DNA of 64,000 nt from Balanoglossus misakiensis (taxonomy: Eukaryota; Hemichordata): the NCBI GenBank assembly GCA_040954595.2, contig CM082590.2:10912001-10976000 (forward strand), given 5' to 3'. Below the pieces are notes generated by a model. That model saw only the letters and a list, made by a program, of their open reading frames with translations. It was not told the origin of the DNA and searched no databases. A program made the position numbers and the translations under genes. Each line of letters opens with the position of its first letter. Within the stretch, counting starts at the first letter, position 1. Shown here piece after piece: positions 1 to 15,100 of this stretch.

Positions 1-78
1 TGCATTTCCATCTTCTACACACACAGAAAATTCCAGTTTTGACAATCAACTGCGTAAATATGCCACATCTTTGATTAC

Positions 79-189
79 CTTGATCGCAGAGTGTTCCTTC
101 ATAACCACCATCACATGTACATGTGAAATGGTTTAATTCATCTGTGCAGTCACCGTACACACATGGATTGGTACTGCATTCGTTGGTCT
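79..189 (-). CDS. EGF exon 7 (last in window)
   Basis: 37 codons, opening [15 protein letters not shown] and ending [12 protein letters not shown]. It has a donor site at its low-coordinate end, so the gene continues beyond position 1; bases 1-78 are intron. Confidence 0.85.
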
Positions 190-3100
190 CTGAAAAATGG
201 AAATGATATTAGAAATGTTGACACAAGGCTTTGAGTTTGAGAGCAGTGTGGACAGTGACCTTAAACTACTCCATTTTTTGGCCAAAACATATTCTTACCT
301 GTTTCACAATAATCCCCTTCATATCCTGCATAGCACTGACAAGTGTATCCCTCCGTCTGGTCAACGCAATGTCCATTCACGCAATCGTTTGATAGGCAAC
401 CATCAATTTCTGAATAAAAAATTACATAATGAGTATGTATGCATGACTATTAAAGAGAGAGTGAAAAGTGATGGTTGAACAACTATTATTAATTGTTATC
501 AGTATGAGTGCAACAATAGAGATTGCAACACAAAGCATTACTGGTACACTTTTTTGGACCATCTGAAATGATGAAATGTAAACAATGACAAGCTTAATGA
601 CATGAAGTCATACCTATGCTAACTATTATATCTGTAACAAGTATGTTGGACTGACTTTCCTACCTATCCAAGTATGTGGACTTACCAAGGCATGTTCTAT
701 CATCAGCTTGCAATTGGTAACCATTGGGACAATCACAGGAATACGAACCATGAGAATTCACACACTGATGGGAGCAATCGTTTGTAGTGTCGTTGTAACA
801 CTCGTTGATATCTGTATACAATCAAATTTTGAGCATCATAATAGTTTGTTAATATTTGGATAAGTTAATTAAAGGTATACAGTCACCTCTCAGTTATATG
901 TTCCTATATATCGTCATTGATTCACCAACAGGATGTACCTGCATAAATTTGATACAGGTGTTAACATCGACCATCATAAAAAATACATACCTTCTGTGCA
1001 ATAGGTGTTGACGTTTTGATTGAGTTTGAAACCACTGTTACATTCACAAGTTTGTTCACCATTCACAACAACACAGGTTCCCGAGAAGCATTCCAGAGCA
1101 CATGATTTTGTTCCTGTAATTTTAATAAATTGTTTACATTGTAAATATCGGTACAGACTGCATAAACATAAGAATGTACAGGTGCCTTAGAATGCTATCT
1201 GCATAGAAATGACATGTCTTCAATAGATACCATGTGTGATGGTCGCAGATAGCGACTTCTCACAAAAGTTCGACTTGCACTTTCAGTCTCAGATAGCCTT
1301 CTGAGGCACCTGTACATAAAATCATAAAAATATACAATATTCTATTACGGTCCTTCTATATTTTGTTATCAGGCCTTACCTGCATTGCATGTTGTGCCTG
1401 TGTATCCCGGGAGACAGCTACATGAATAACCATCCACTTCATCAGTGCAAGTGGCACCATTCTTGCATGGGGAGTTTGCACAGTCGTTGATATCTAGGGA
1501 AAGGATATGAGACATTGAACACTGGTGATGTCTAACCTTTACCATAGAAAACAATAGGTTTGGACTGAACCATGGTGGTGAAAGGGTTCAAATTAAAGGA
1601 TCGATGGAATCCCATCTGCACCTGCGTTTGGCCCTGTACAACACCTTGCTAGTAAGTTGAAGTGGGAGAATCTACCCGGTATACCTGTACAAACAATATG
1701 GTTGTTACTTAAGCAATAAAACACCCCCAGCCATGGTATACCACGAGATTTTGACCAGTTCACGACATATACGCACTCGCTATCGCTCGTGCGTATATGG
1801 AGTTGAACTGGTCAAAATCGAGTGGTATACCATGGCTTGGGGTGTTTTATTGCTATTATATTATGCCAGTATATTGAAACTTTGCATAAAACATTTTAAA
1901 AAGGCATTTTCTTTGACTATGATATATGACTGTGATATATGGCTAATATATCACGGTCACGTGTCGTGTCTCGACCAATCAAATAGCGTGATTTACACCA
2001 TCAATATACTGGTATAATATAATTTTATATATATCATGGCAAACAATGTGTCGTTACTTTTAATCACATTTCCAAATTACTTTGATATAACATATGAATT
2101 ATTACCTATGATCTAGGGGTTCTATATACAGCTTTGTAGGAAGAATGTGTTCAAGTCTGGTGACTTCCACAGTAAATATCACACACTACATACATCAGCA
2201 AAATTCAATTGCACAACTACAATGCTTACCTATATCACAGTCTTTTCCATTGTATCCAGCATCGCAAGAACAAGAGTAGTCATTGACCAGGTCAGTACAG
2301 CTGCCATGCACACAAGGGTCTGGGTCACATTCATTATTTTCTGTGACAAGATAATGAAATACAGTTTCAGTCTTTGTTGCCAAGTCACCATAAAAACAAC
2401 ACACATATTTCATTATGGAACCATAATGGAAATCTATAGCATGAACAATACCTGTGCAGTTTCGTCCATCAACGCTCAGTGTGTACCCGTCTCTACACGA
2501 ACAAGAATAGATACCATTGTCGTAGACACAGATTTGCTCGCAAGCACCATTTGTAGTACAGTCTCCGACATCTGAGGGAAACAAAATAAAATACTAATGA
2601 TTATAATAATGATTTCAAGAGAAAATTCAACATGCATATACAGTAAAAACTGTCTCAACCGAACCCTCTCTAATCAGGAAACTTGTCAATACTGAACACA
2701 TTTTCCTGTACTGTCCCTTGGACATAGAACCACTTAAAAGAACCTCAAAAACTGGACACCTCTGAAAACTGAACAATTTCTTAGGTCCCTTTGGTGTTCG
2801 GTAATTTAGACAGGTTTTACTACAGTCAGGACAAGTGAAAATTTCAGTTAAACTAATTCACGAAAGATTACATACCATTAACAGTGACTGTAAAAGTGCA
2901 GGTTCCTGTAATACCAGCTGCGTCTGTCGCAGAACACGTCACAGTTGTCTCACCAACACCGAAGGCAGATCCGGAAGCAGGGTTGCAAGAGACTGATGGA
3001 GTTGTTCCGGAATTATCCGTGGATGACTCACCGCTGAAAGTGACTACAGCTGTTGTTGCTCCCACAGCTAGATTCGCACTGGCGTCAGCTGGACATGTTA

Positions 3101-6100
3101 CCACAGGAGCTGTGGTATCTGTTACATTCAAAACAAATTAAGAGTTAAATTTTATTTGTCAATAAATATAACATTTCTTGTCCCTTATTTTTCACATCTC
3201 ACTTCAAAACTCCCTGAACCACTTCGTTCCATTCTTACACAATGATCTCTTTCAATTGTATTTCTACATGATATTCGACAAACGTTACCAAATAGAGGTA
3301 GTCTTGAGAAATTGTTGTCAAATATTTAATTTACCTTGTACAGTGACTGTGAAAGTACAAGTTGCTTCGTTTCCAGATGCGTCTGCGACCGAACATGTGA
3401 CATCAGTTTCTCCATCACTGAACGTTGTTCCTGAAGCTGGTGTACATGTCACTGCAGGTGTTGTTCCAGAATTGTCAGTGGCTGATCCACTGAATGTGAC
3501 CACGGCCGTTGTGCCTCCCGTGTCATACTCAACTGTCTGATCAGTTGGACATGTTAGGACTGGATCAGTGGTGTCTGGAAGAAAGGGACATAAAAAACGT
3601 TTTGATACACATACAATCAAACCTCTATCAATTGGCAAAATAAAATGTTGGTGGGTGTTACATCAGAATATTGTGAAGGAATTATTGTCAGTTTGAATAC
3701 CTTGTACGTTGACTGTAAAAGTACAAGTATCTTGGTTGCCAGCAGCATCAGTGGTCGTACAAGTAACGACTGTAGAACCAGAGTTGAAAACAGAACCTGA
3801 AGCTACATCACACGACACCGAGGGTGTAACTCCTGAATTGTCTGTGGCTGATTCACCACTGTAAACAACCACTGCAGTCGTTCCACCATCATCGTATTCG
3901 ACTGTTTGATTCGTGGGACATGTGATTACTGGATCAGTTGTGTCTGCAATGACAATATGGAAGTTAAATATTAAGTATTTCATTCCAAACATATTGTATT
4001 CAGCAATACTCAAGGGTTTATGTAGTTGATCTGTAGATGGCTGCTTCAAAACAAAAAAACAGAACAAACCTTGCACAGTTACAGTAAAACTACATGTGCC
4101 GTCGTTTCCTGAAGCGTCCGTAGCTCTACATGTAACATCAGTATCTCCACTGTTGAAGGTGGAACCAGAAACAGGACTGCATGTCACAGCTGGACTTGTG
4201 CCGGAATTGTCCGTTGCTGACTCGCCAGTGAATGTGACCACAGAAGTCGTACCACCAGTGTCGTACTCCACAGTCTGGTTCGAAGGACATGTGACAACTG
4301 GATCGGTAGTATCTGTCAAAGCAATGAATCCAGCAATGTCATTTCACAAAAAGCCAATTCAACATTAATCTATACATGTACATCACAAATTCACTCACAT
4401 AATACCATAATACGATAAAAGTGCATGACAAAATTCTAAGAGGTGACTCTTGATAAAGTGCTTTGTCAAAGGCAGACAGTTTCTGAACCACTGTTCTATG
4501 GAAAAGAGATGTTCGAATTCACCTACAGTATTTGACCAGCCCAATGGCTGCAGTACACATACACATTTCTCAATAAAGAAACTGAAAATCAATTACCTTG
4601 TACGGTGACTTTGAAAGTACAGGTTCCTTCATTGCCCGCCCCATCTGTGGCAGAGCAGGTGACATCTGTGTCACCGCTGTTGAAGGTGGATCCCGAAGCA
4701 GGGGAACATGTCACTGAAGGTGTTGTTCCTGAATTATCCGTGGCTGATCCACTGTAAGTGACCACTGCAGTTGTGCCACCGTTGTCGTACTCCACAGTTT
4801 GACTGGCTGGACAGGTGACCACTGGGTCTGTGGTATCTGCAGTGACAATTATTATCAGAAATCAAATCAGTATGTGCAATCTCCAGGACGATACTGAACA
4901 TGTTGTTACAAATATAAATTGTTACATATTCACATAACATGAATCCTAAGAAACACACTTACCTTGCACAGTTACATAGAAACTACAAGTTCCATTGTTT
5001 CCTGCAGCATCAGTGGCCGAACACGTTACCATGGAACCTCCACTGACAAACGTGGATCCAGATGGAGGGTCACATGACACTGTCAGCTGATGTCCAGCAT
5101 TGTCTCTGGCCGACTCACCAGAGAATGCAACCACGGCTGATGTGGACCCAGCATCATATTCAGCTGTAAGGTTTGATGGGCAGGACACCACTGGGTTGAT
5201 GGTGTCTGAAAGTGGAAGGAAAAAACAGCAACATTTAGACTGACGAATTCACTTTTCAAAAAGCCGCTTATGCAAAATGTTCTATAGAGATTATAGGATT
5301 GTACAACTTCGTCAAAGTATTAAGACTTTGTCTAAAATGGTGAAAAAAAGCATACAAATGGATCTCTGGCATTTAGTGTGAATGTTAGTTGAAAGGCGTA
5401 CTGCCTATAATTGGCCATTGTGTCTGTACACAATTTACAGCCATCCCCTTATCTGTGAAACGCAGACCTTATCAGAACCAATGGTATGGATGAAATGCCA
5501 TAACTATACAAATCCTTGTGTTAGTGATACCATACCTTGTACTGTGACAATGAAAGAGCAAGATCCATAATTTCCAGATGTATCTGTAGCAGAACAAGTC
5601 ACAACAGTGTCTCCGGCAATGAATGTAGAATTAGCTGGTGGATCACAAGTCACAGACAGCATCTCTCCAGAGTTATCCGATACAGACTCGCCGTCAAAAT
5701 CAACAACTGCAGTCGTATTTCCGAAGTCATATTCCACGATCATATTCGAAGGACAAGTCACAACAGGGTTGGTGGTGTCTAAAAACAAACAAAATATTAA
5801 AGTTCATCAATGCTCTTTCATCACAACCAAACGCTATTTGAACTTTTCCAAAATGGAAATCTACCAAGATATCATAAAATTATTTCACCGAACAAAGACA
5901 GATGTGTTGGCCTATACTGGAATACAATGCTGCATGCATACTACTACTGTGTTCTTTTGAAATAAGGGTAGACACAAGCTTGGTTTGTCCTGTGGTGTGT
6001 TTTTTTTTTTTTTCACACCTTGTCATGAATTTTGGCTCTTTGCCTTTGTCCATGAAACTGCTATGATTTAACATACCTTGAACTGTTACCATGAAAACGC

Positions 6101-9100
6101 AACTTCCCACATTTCCGGATGCGTCCGTTGCAGAACAGGTGACGTTAGTGTCGCCACTACTGAAAGTTGAACCAGAAGCTGGATCACATGTGACTGCAAG
6201 ACTGGCCCCTGAATTGTCACTTGCTGATCCACTGAATGTTACCATAGCAGTTGGACCTCCAGTGTCATATTCAACGATCTGATCAGCTGGGCAAGTGACC
6301 ACTGGACTAGTTGTGTCTACATAGAGAGTAGATTGATTACATAGGCATAGACTTCGCAATACATGAGATATCTAGCAAATATTCATGTGTCCTTCTGGCA
6401 ACTTCTGGTAAATGTCTCCTTCAGACAGACATTACCCCAAAAAATGAAAGAGACTGCAGTTGCTGGAAAAGTTAGCATTAGTGCAAACACCATCACAAGT
6501 CAAATACCAGCACTATGTATAAAGGTGTCTACCCTAGGAACATATAATTCCCTTTCACATAAGACTAGGGCTATTATTCCTAATAACTAGATCCATCTTG
6601 CTGTTCACATAATTTACAGATAACATACCTTCCACTGTGACAACAAAGCTACAGGTTCCCACATTTCCAGCCAGATCCGTAGCAGAGCAAGTCACGATGG
6701 TGTCCCCACTGGCGAACGTGGAACTTGATGGTGGATCACACAACGCTGTCAGTTTATGCCCGGAATTGTCTATGGCTGACTCTCCACTAAACACAACAAC
6801 AGCAGTTGTGTTTCCATAGTCGTACTCGGCAGTGACATTTGATGGACAGGTCACCACAGGGTTCATTACGTCTGCAAATTAATCATATTTATTGTAGTGA
6901 ATGAGTACAGTCAAAACTCAGACAGGAATTGATCATTTTTTGCCCTTTACAAGATCTTGTGATTCTACAATTACCGTAGCAACCGGTAGCTAGCCAATTG
7001 GTACAAGTCACGCTTGTGTGGCACTAGAATAGGTGTAGAATTTTTACAAATATTGTAACTTTTTTGCCATTTAACAAGATGGTCCATATGTGTTGTTTGC
7101 CATGTTGCAAATCAGGATGTCCTCCCGTATAAACTGTCTAGTCATGAGAGATCTCGCTGGGTCTTGTGAAGTTTGTAAACTGGTCTGTTAACTGTTAGAA
7201 AGACAAACTTATAGGAAATACATTGAGGTGTCTGGGCTCTAGAACACTTACCTTCAACAGTTACAATGAAAGCACATGTTCCAACATTTCCAACCGCATC
7301 AGTAGCAGAACATGTAACGATCGTCTCTCCACTGCCAAATGTAGAATTTGATAGAGGGTAACAGGCCACGTCTAGTATATAGCCAGAATTGTCTATGGCA
7401 GATTCACCATTGAAGACCACAAGAGCAGTAGTGTTTCCATACTCATTCTCCACAGTCACATTGGAAGGACATGTCACAACAGGACTGATTGTGTCTATGA
7501 AGCAAGAAACAGCAAGGATAATAGTTATTTCAATGTGAGTAACTGATTACAAAATTTGATGGCAAGATTTTAAAAATAAGACTGTATGGAAATCATCACA
7601 GATATATTCATAGTACAGCAAAGATGGTATGCTTGTCATGTTCATTAGCAACTCAGCAAATTTGTCACATTTGTGGTAGTTAAAATTACCTTGAACAGTC
7701 ACAATAAATCGACACATTCCTTCGTTGCCAGCTTCATCAGTAGCAGAGCAGGTTATGACAGTGTTGCCCCTGTTGAATGTTGAGTTGGAGGGAGGGTCGC
7801 ATATCACGGCCAGATCATCTCCAGAGTTGTCAGTTGCGAATTCACCATCGAACAAGACAAAGGAAAGATTTCTTCCATACTCATACTCAACAGTGATGTT
7901 TGATGGACAACTCACCACTGGTTTAATAGTATCTGGAAGGAAATCAATAAAGAAAACCATTGTTTGTTTAAAATGATTTGTGCACAAATATTAAAATTGA
8001 AATTGGAATGTTTGTGGCTTTTAACACGACATGTTGTTTTTCCCAGTGTCATAAGAATATTCTCTCATATAAATTGCCCAGCCACACACGATCTTGCAGG
8101 GTCTTTTCAAGTTTGTAAAACAGTTGCAATATTTGTAGCTATACAGTTAAACCTGTCTAATACGAACCAAGTCTAATCTGGAACCCTGTCTATACTGAAC
8201 ACATTTCCCACTCCTTTTCATATAGAACCATGTGTTGAAAGAACCTCTATACACCAGACACCTCTGCAAACCCAAGAATTTAGTGTTCGGTTTACACTGG
8301 TTGTATTGTTTTATTGTACCATAATACTTGTGTTTAGTAAGTTTTCTATAATACACAGACCTTGCAGAGTCACTGTGAAAGAACATGTTCCCAAGTTTCC
8401 AGCCATATCAGTACTAGAGCATATCACATTAGTGTTTCCACTGACGAACGTTGAATTCGATGGTGGATCACAGGTCACAACTAGTTGGTGTCCAGAATTG
8501 TCCGAAGCTGATTCACCCCCAAACACTATTACAGCCGTTTTATTTCCGTAATCATATTCAGCAACAACATTTGAAGGACATGTGACAACAGGAGCAGTAG
8601 TATCTGAAAAGAAACACAATCATATATATATTTTAATTCTATAATTGATAAACTGAAAATAGTCAATCGATCAGTTTCATCCAAACAATAGATTCTGTTT
8701 GGTTTTTTTTTGCAAATCAATATCCATCTTGTGTTGTACATTGAATTCAGTTCCCAAAACACATTAAATTAATATTGTACAACCACACTGTGGGGTTCTG
8801 TCTGGTTGATATGACCATCACACATAAACATGAACCTAAGTTTAAAGGTGTCTTATTCAACTAAAGCACAACTACCAATGGTTGAATGTCATAAACCGAA
8901 GTATAGTATAAGAAAGTCTTGTCAAAATAACTGATACAATCGGTCATGTGACAGGAGGGGAGAAAATCACTGTGAAATGATTCATTCTCAACACATACCT
9001 TCAACAGTCACTGTGAAAGTACAAGTTCCCAAGTTTCCAGCCATATCAGAAGCCGCACATGTCACTGTTGTATCTCCACTGACAAATGTTGAATTGGATG

Positions 9101-12100
9101 GTGGATAACAAATCACTGCCAGATCATGTCCAGAATTATCCATGGCTGTTTCACCATCAAACACAACAACAGCAGTTGTGTTTCCATAGTCATACTCAAC
9201 CGTTACATTAGATGGACATGAAACAACAGGGCTAATCGTATCTGAAAAGAAGAACATATTTTTTTTCATTATAAGCAATATTATAAGCAATATTTTTGTT
9301 GTCACTCACTACAACTGATGTGTTACTTATATACTTCAAAAAAGGTTAACAATTGCATACAACATACCTTGAACAGTTACAATGAAACTGCACACTCCAA
9401 CATTTCCAAATTCATCCACAGATAAACAAACCACTTCAGTATCTCCACTGGCAAATGTGGAGTTTGAAGGCGGGTGACACGACACGGACAGATTCTGCCC
9501 AGAATTGTCTGCGACTGATTCACCATCAAACATAACGAAGGCAGTTGTATTTCCATAGTCGTATTCAACCGTAACATTTGATGGACATATCACCAAAGGA
9601 TCAATGGTATCTAATGGAAAAAGTAGAAAATACACAAAATACAGAAATCACAAAATACAAGCATCTGTTTGTAAATAATGCATGACTGAAAAAAAACATT
9701 GTTTTACTGTATTTCTACAAAAAGTCTAACAAGCACCAAAGTATGGATTATATAGCCAAATGAAACAAGTACCTCTTATTGACACTGTGAAACTGCAAGT
9801 TCCGTTGTTTCCAGCTATGTCTGAAGCAAAGCAAGTAACATCTGTGTTGCCGATGATAAACGATGAATTGGATGGCGGGTCGCAGGTCACTGGTAGTTGA
9901 TGTCCAGCATTGTCTGTGGCTGATTCACCACCAAACACGACAAGCGTGGACGCGTACGTATAGTCATATTCAATAGTAACGTTTGATGGACACAATATGG
10001 TGGGCCGTATGATATCTGTACAGAAAGACAAATGGCAAACACATTATTAACTGTTTCATAAAGACTCTGTTGTGTAAAGTAAAGATTATGCACCTGCTGC
10101 AATAACATCTGATTCGTAATTAACTAGAGCCCATACCTTGCACAGTAATTGTAAAGTTACAGGTCCCAATATTGCCAGCTGCATCAACAGAAGAACAAGT
10201 CACAACATTCTCTCCAATCATGAATGTAGAATTAGACGGTGGATCACAGGTTACTGCAAGGATGTGTCCAGAATTGTCCAGAGCTGATTCTCCGCTAAAT
10301 TCCACAACTGCTGTGGTATTTCCATAATCATTCTCAACTGTCATATCAGCTGGACATGTTACTACTGGATTGGTTTCGTCTGAAACGGATAAAGTTAAAA
10401 CTTTGAGCTGATCAACCAATAACAGGTGTTACTATCCAGGAAGAAACAATTACAAAAAGTAATATTCACAGTCACAAAATACGAACCTTGTACAGTAATG
10501 GTGAAGCTACAGTTTCCAGTGTTTCCAGCCACATCAGTAGCAGAACAAGTCACAACATTCTCTCCACTGAAGAAAACAGAATTGGAGGGCGGATCACAGG
10601 TTACAGCGAGTATTGTTCCAGAATTATCCATTGCTGATTCTCCACTGAACTGAACGATAGCTGATGTGTTTCCATATTCATTCTCCACCACGATATCACC
10701 AGCTCCATTAAATTCTACCACTGATGTTGTATTTCCGTTCTCATAGTCAACCGTCAAATTATTCGGACATGACAATACTGGCGCTGTCGTGTCTGTGGAA
10801 TGAAAGTTATTTTGAAGATTATTCTACAATAATGTCTGTTTTCATGGAAGATCACAGAACTTAACAGAGGAGATTGGAAGTGTCCAAATGAAATGCATAC
10901 AAGGCCTGGAATATGTGGTTTGATGAAATCATTCATCGTTTGAACAACTCTGAGAGTACAAACCTTGAACAATCACAAAAAAGGTACACGTTCCAACATT
11001 TTCAGCCACATCCATAGCAGAACACGTCACAACTGTATCTCCACTCTCAAATGTGGAATTTGAAGGCGGATCACAGGTCACTGCGAGCAGATGTCCGGAA
11101 TTGTCAGTGGCTGACTCTCCATCAAAGAATACAAAAGCAGTTGTGTTGCCGTAATCATTCTCGCTAGTAATGTTGGCAGGGCATGTCACAATGGGCATGG
11201 TGGTATCTGCAAAAAAAACAATTATCATCAGCAATGAAGGCAGGTTGTTCTTAGAAGCTTTGAATGGTCTTTAATGTAGTGCAAGAAGAGATATTTGAAA
11301 TAGGAGTGGAGAAGCTTCAGAAACGAAATTCACAAACCACCAGTAGAAAACTTCTTCAACATATCTGGCAAACAGGGCTTTTTCCAGTTGATTGCAAGAC
11401 TGTTGACGGTCTGTGACAAAAGACTAAATACATCAATTGAATTAGGATTAAAAGTTATTACCTTCAACAGTTACTATGAAAGCACAAGTTCCCACATTTG
11501 CAGCCACATCAGTAGCAGAGCATGTCACTATTGTGTCTCCGCTAACAAACGAAGAATTCGATGGCGGGTCGCACGTCACTGCCAGTTGGTGTCCAGCATT
11601 GTCAATGGCTGACTCTCCACTAAACACAACAACTGCAGTTGTATTGCCGTAGTCGTATTCAACTGTAACATTTGATGGGCAGGATACAACAGGGCTTATG
11701 GTGTCTGAAAAATAAACATATACAATGCAATTTTTGACATCATTTCTTATACAATGTCCATGACATAAATGTTGGCATCCAGTTCCAAAATGTCAAAACG
11801 CTCATATCAGCTGCTCTTAGATTGGACACAAAAGATACAATCACGTACCTTGGACAGTTACTATGAAACGACATGTTCCTACATTTCCAGCCATATCTGT
11901 GGCATTACAAGTCACAATTGTGTTTCCGTTGGTGAATGTAGAGTTCGATGGTGGATTACACATCACTTCTGGTTGATATCCAGAATTGTCTACAGCCGAC
12001 TCGCCATCAAAAAGCACAACTGCAGTTGTATTGCCGTAGTCGTATTCAACAGTTACATTTGTGGGACAAGTCAAGAAGGGATTGGTGGTATCTGAAATAT

Positions 12101-15100
12101 TACATTTGTAAATAGCCACATCAAGTATTGGACAGTCTAACAAAATGTGGAGAAAATACACAATGCATATGATCATTTGCGAGTAGCAAATGGTGAAATG
12201 TGACACTTGCAAGTGGTGACAAGTATCATTCTAAAGTCATCACTCGCAAAAGATACATTTGACCACAGTTGGCACATGTCACAAAAAGTATACATACCTT
12301 GCACAGTGATTGTAAAATTGCAGCTTCCAATGTTACCACTCTCATCAGTAGAACTACAAGTAACTGCATTGTCTCCACTCACAAATGTAGAATTTGATGG
12401 TGGATTACAAGTAACTAATACACTCTTTCCAGAATTATCTGTTGCCGATTCTCCACTGAATTCAACCACTGCTGTTGTATTGCCATAGTCATACTCCACT
12501 GTCAAACCAGCAGGACAGGATACCATGGGATTTGTTGTGTCTGGAAATAATAATGTGATCAGACATTTGGAATGTAGGCATTCAATGTGTAAATGTGAAA
12601 TTGAACATAAGGTAAACAAGGGACTTGATTCAAGTTACATGAATGACCCCAGTTAGGACTAATTCCTACAGTTTTACAACATGCACAGAAACAAATCAAG
12701 GGTACATACCTTGTACAGTAATGGTGAAGCTACAATTTCCAGTGTTTCCTGCCACATCCATAGCAGAACATGTCACTACATTGTCTCCAATCATGAATGT
12801 AGAATTAGATGGTGGATCACAGGTTACTGCAAGGATGTGTCCAGAATTGTCCAGAGCTGATTCTCCGCTAAATTCCACAACTGCTGTGGTATTTCCATAA
12901 TCATACTCTGCTGTCAAATCCGCTGGACATGTTACAAGTGGATGAACAGAATCTGGAATAGATTTGAAATAACATCCATATTTATCTTTACACATAGAGA
13001 CAAACAATGGCCGAGTACAACAGGACAATCTTATGTTTAATCCATTATATTACATACCTTGGACACTAATTGTAAAGTTACAAGTCCCAATATTGCCAGC
13101 TGCATCAATAGAAGAACAAGTCACAACATTCTCTCCACTCATAAATGTAGAATTAGATAGTGGATCACATGTTACTGACAGAATTGCTCCAGAATTGTCT
13201 GTAACTGATTCTCCGCTAAATTCCACAACTGCTGTGGTATTTCCATAATCATTCTCAACTGTCAAATCAGCTGGACATATAACAACCGGATCAGATGTGT
13301 CTGTAAAAAGTATGACCGTCAAAGTGAGATTAGAGTGGACAAAAATATGTAATCAATTATAGCAGCAATTAAATGAAATCACCTTCTCACCACAGTGGTG
13401 TACTCCAAATCCATTGTTTCTAAGGTGAAGTTCATGTCAAGAGAGAAACAAGGATGAAAGGAGAAATATATTTGTGTATTTCAACCTACCTTGCACTATT
13501 ACTGTGAAACTACATGTTCCAACATTTCCAGCCATGTCAATAGCTGAACATGTGACAACTGTGGCACCGACTTCAAATGTAGAATTGGACGGCTGGTCAC
13601 ACGTCACTGCGAGATCATGTCCAGAATTGTCAACAGCAGATTCACCATCAAACAAAACAATAGCTGTTGTATTTCCATATGCATTCTCTACTGTTATGTT
13701 GGCTGGACATGTGACCACAGGGCTGAAAGTGTCTGTGAAAAATGAAACAGTTTGAGACATGAGACTCCATAGAAACTTCTATTTCAAGAGAATATCAAAT
13801 GAACAACTTCTATGCAACGTTCTGGGTTCATTATAATAACCTACCTTGGACAGTCACTATGAAACGACATGTTCCCACGTTGCCAGACACATCAATTGAA
13901 GAACAAGTTACAAGTGTGTTCCCACTCACAAATGTAGAATTCGAAGGCGGATCACAAGACACATTCACTGCATGACCCGAATTGTCTGTGGCAGACTCGC
14001 CAGAAAATACCACAAATGCTGTTGTGTTTCCATAGTCGTACTCAATGGTCACATTCGAGGGACATGTTACATCTGGACCAATTGTATCTGGCAAGAAATG
14101 CATGTTGTCATTAGGAGCAAGAATGGCACATTGTCAACATGAAGATTCTTGTTACTTCCTTCAAAATAAAACTGATTCCGTCTATTCAATTCTTGTCCTA
14201 CCTTGTACAGTGACTGTGAACGTGCAACTTCCTTCATTTCCGGAATCATCAGTTGCCGTACAGGATACTTCCGTCTCACCATCAGGGAATGTGGATCCGG
14301 ATGCTGTATCACAAATCACTGCAGGTGTTGTTCCTGAATTATCCGTTGCAGATGCACTGAATGTTACCACAGCTGTTGTGTTACCATAGTCATACTCAAC
14401 TGTCAGATTAGCCGGACATGCGAGGATAGGACTGGTTGTATCTGAGGAGAATGAATTTCTTGTTAGTGACACTAGAATTTCTCTGTATTCTTTGGATGGA
14501 AATGAAATACATGTAGTTTCCTTTCTACTTGTTGGACACAATGATATATGTCGAACAAAATAATGTATTGCAAGTTTAGAACCAAAACTCAAAGAGAAAC
14601 ATACCTTGAACAGTCACTTGGAAACCACATGTTGCAATATTTGCAGCCGCATCCTGAGCGAAGCAAGACACAATTGTGTTCCCCATCGGAAATGTGGAGT
14701 TGGTGGGTGGGGTACAAGATGTGGAAACGACCAGCCCAGAATTGTCCGTGAAAAGTCCTTCAAATACGACAAAGGCAGTTGTATTGCCATCATCAATTTC
14801 AACAACTAGATTGGAGGGACAAGTGGCCACTGGACGGGTTGTATCTGAGAAGAGAAAAGAAACACACTGAGATTTTCAGGCCTAAACAACCATTAGGTAC
14901 AACAACAAATGTTTACAGGAATCCTATGTCACCATCAGATCAACTGTTTGATTGACTGTTTGATTGATTGATTGATTAAAAGACTCTCTAAAAGTCGTAC
15001 CTTGTACAGTGACACTGAAAGTGCAATTTGCACCATTTCCCGATGCATCTGTTGCAGAACATGTGACATCTGTATTGCCACTACTGAAAGTTGAACCAGA

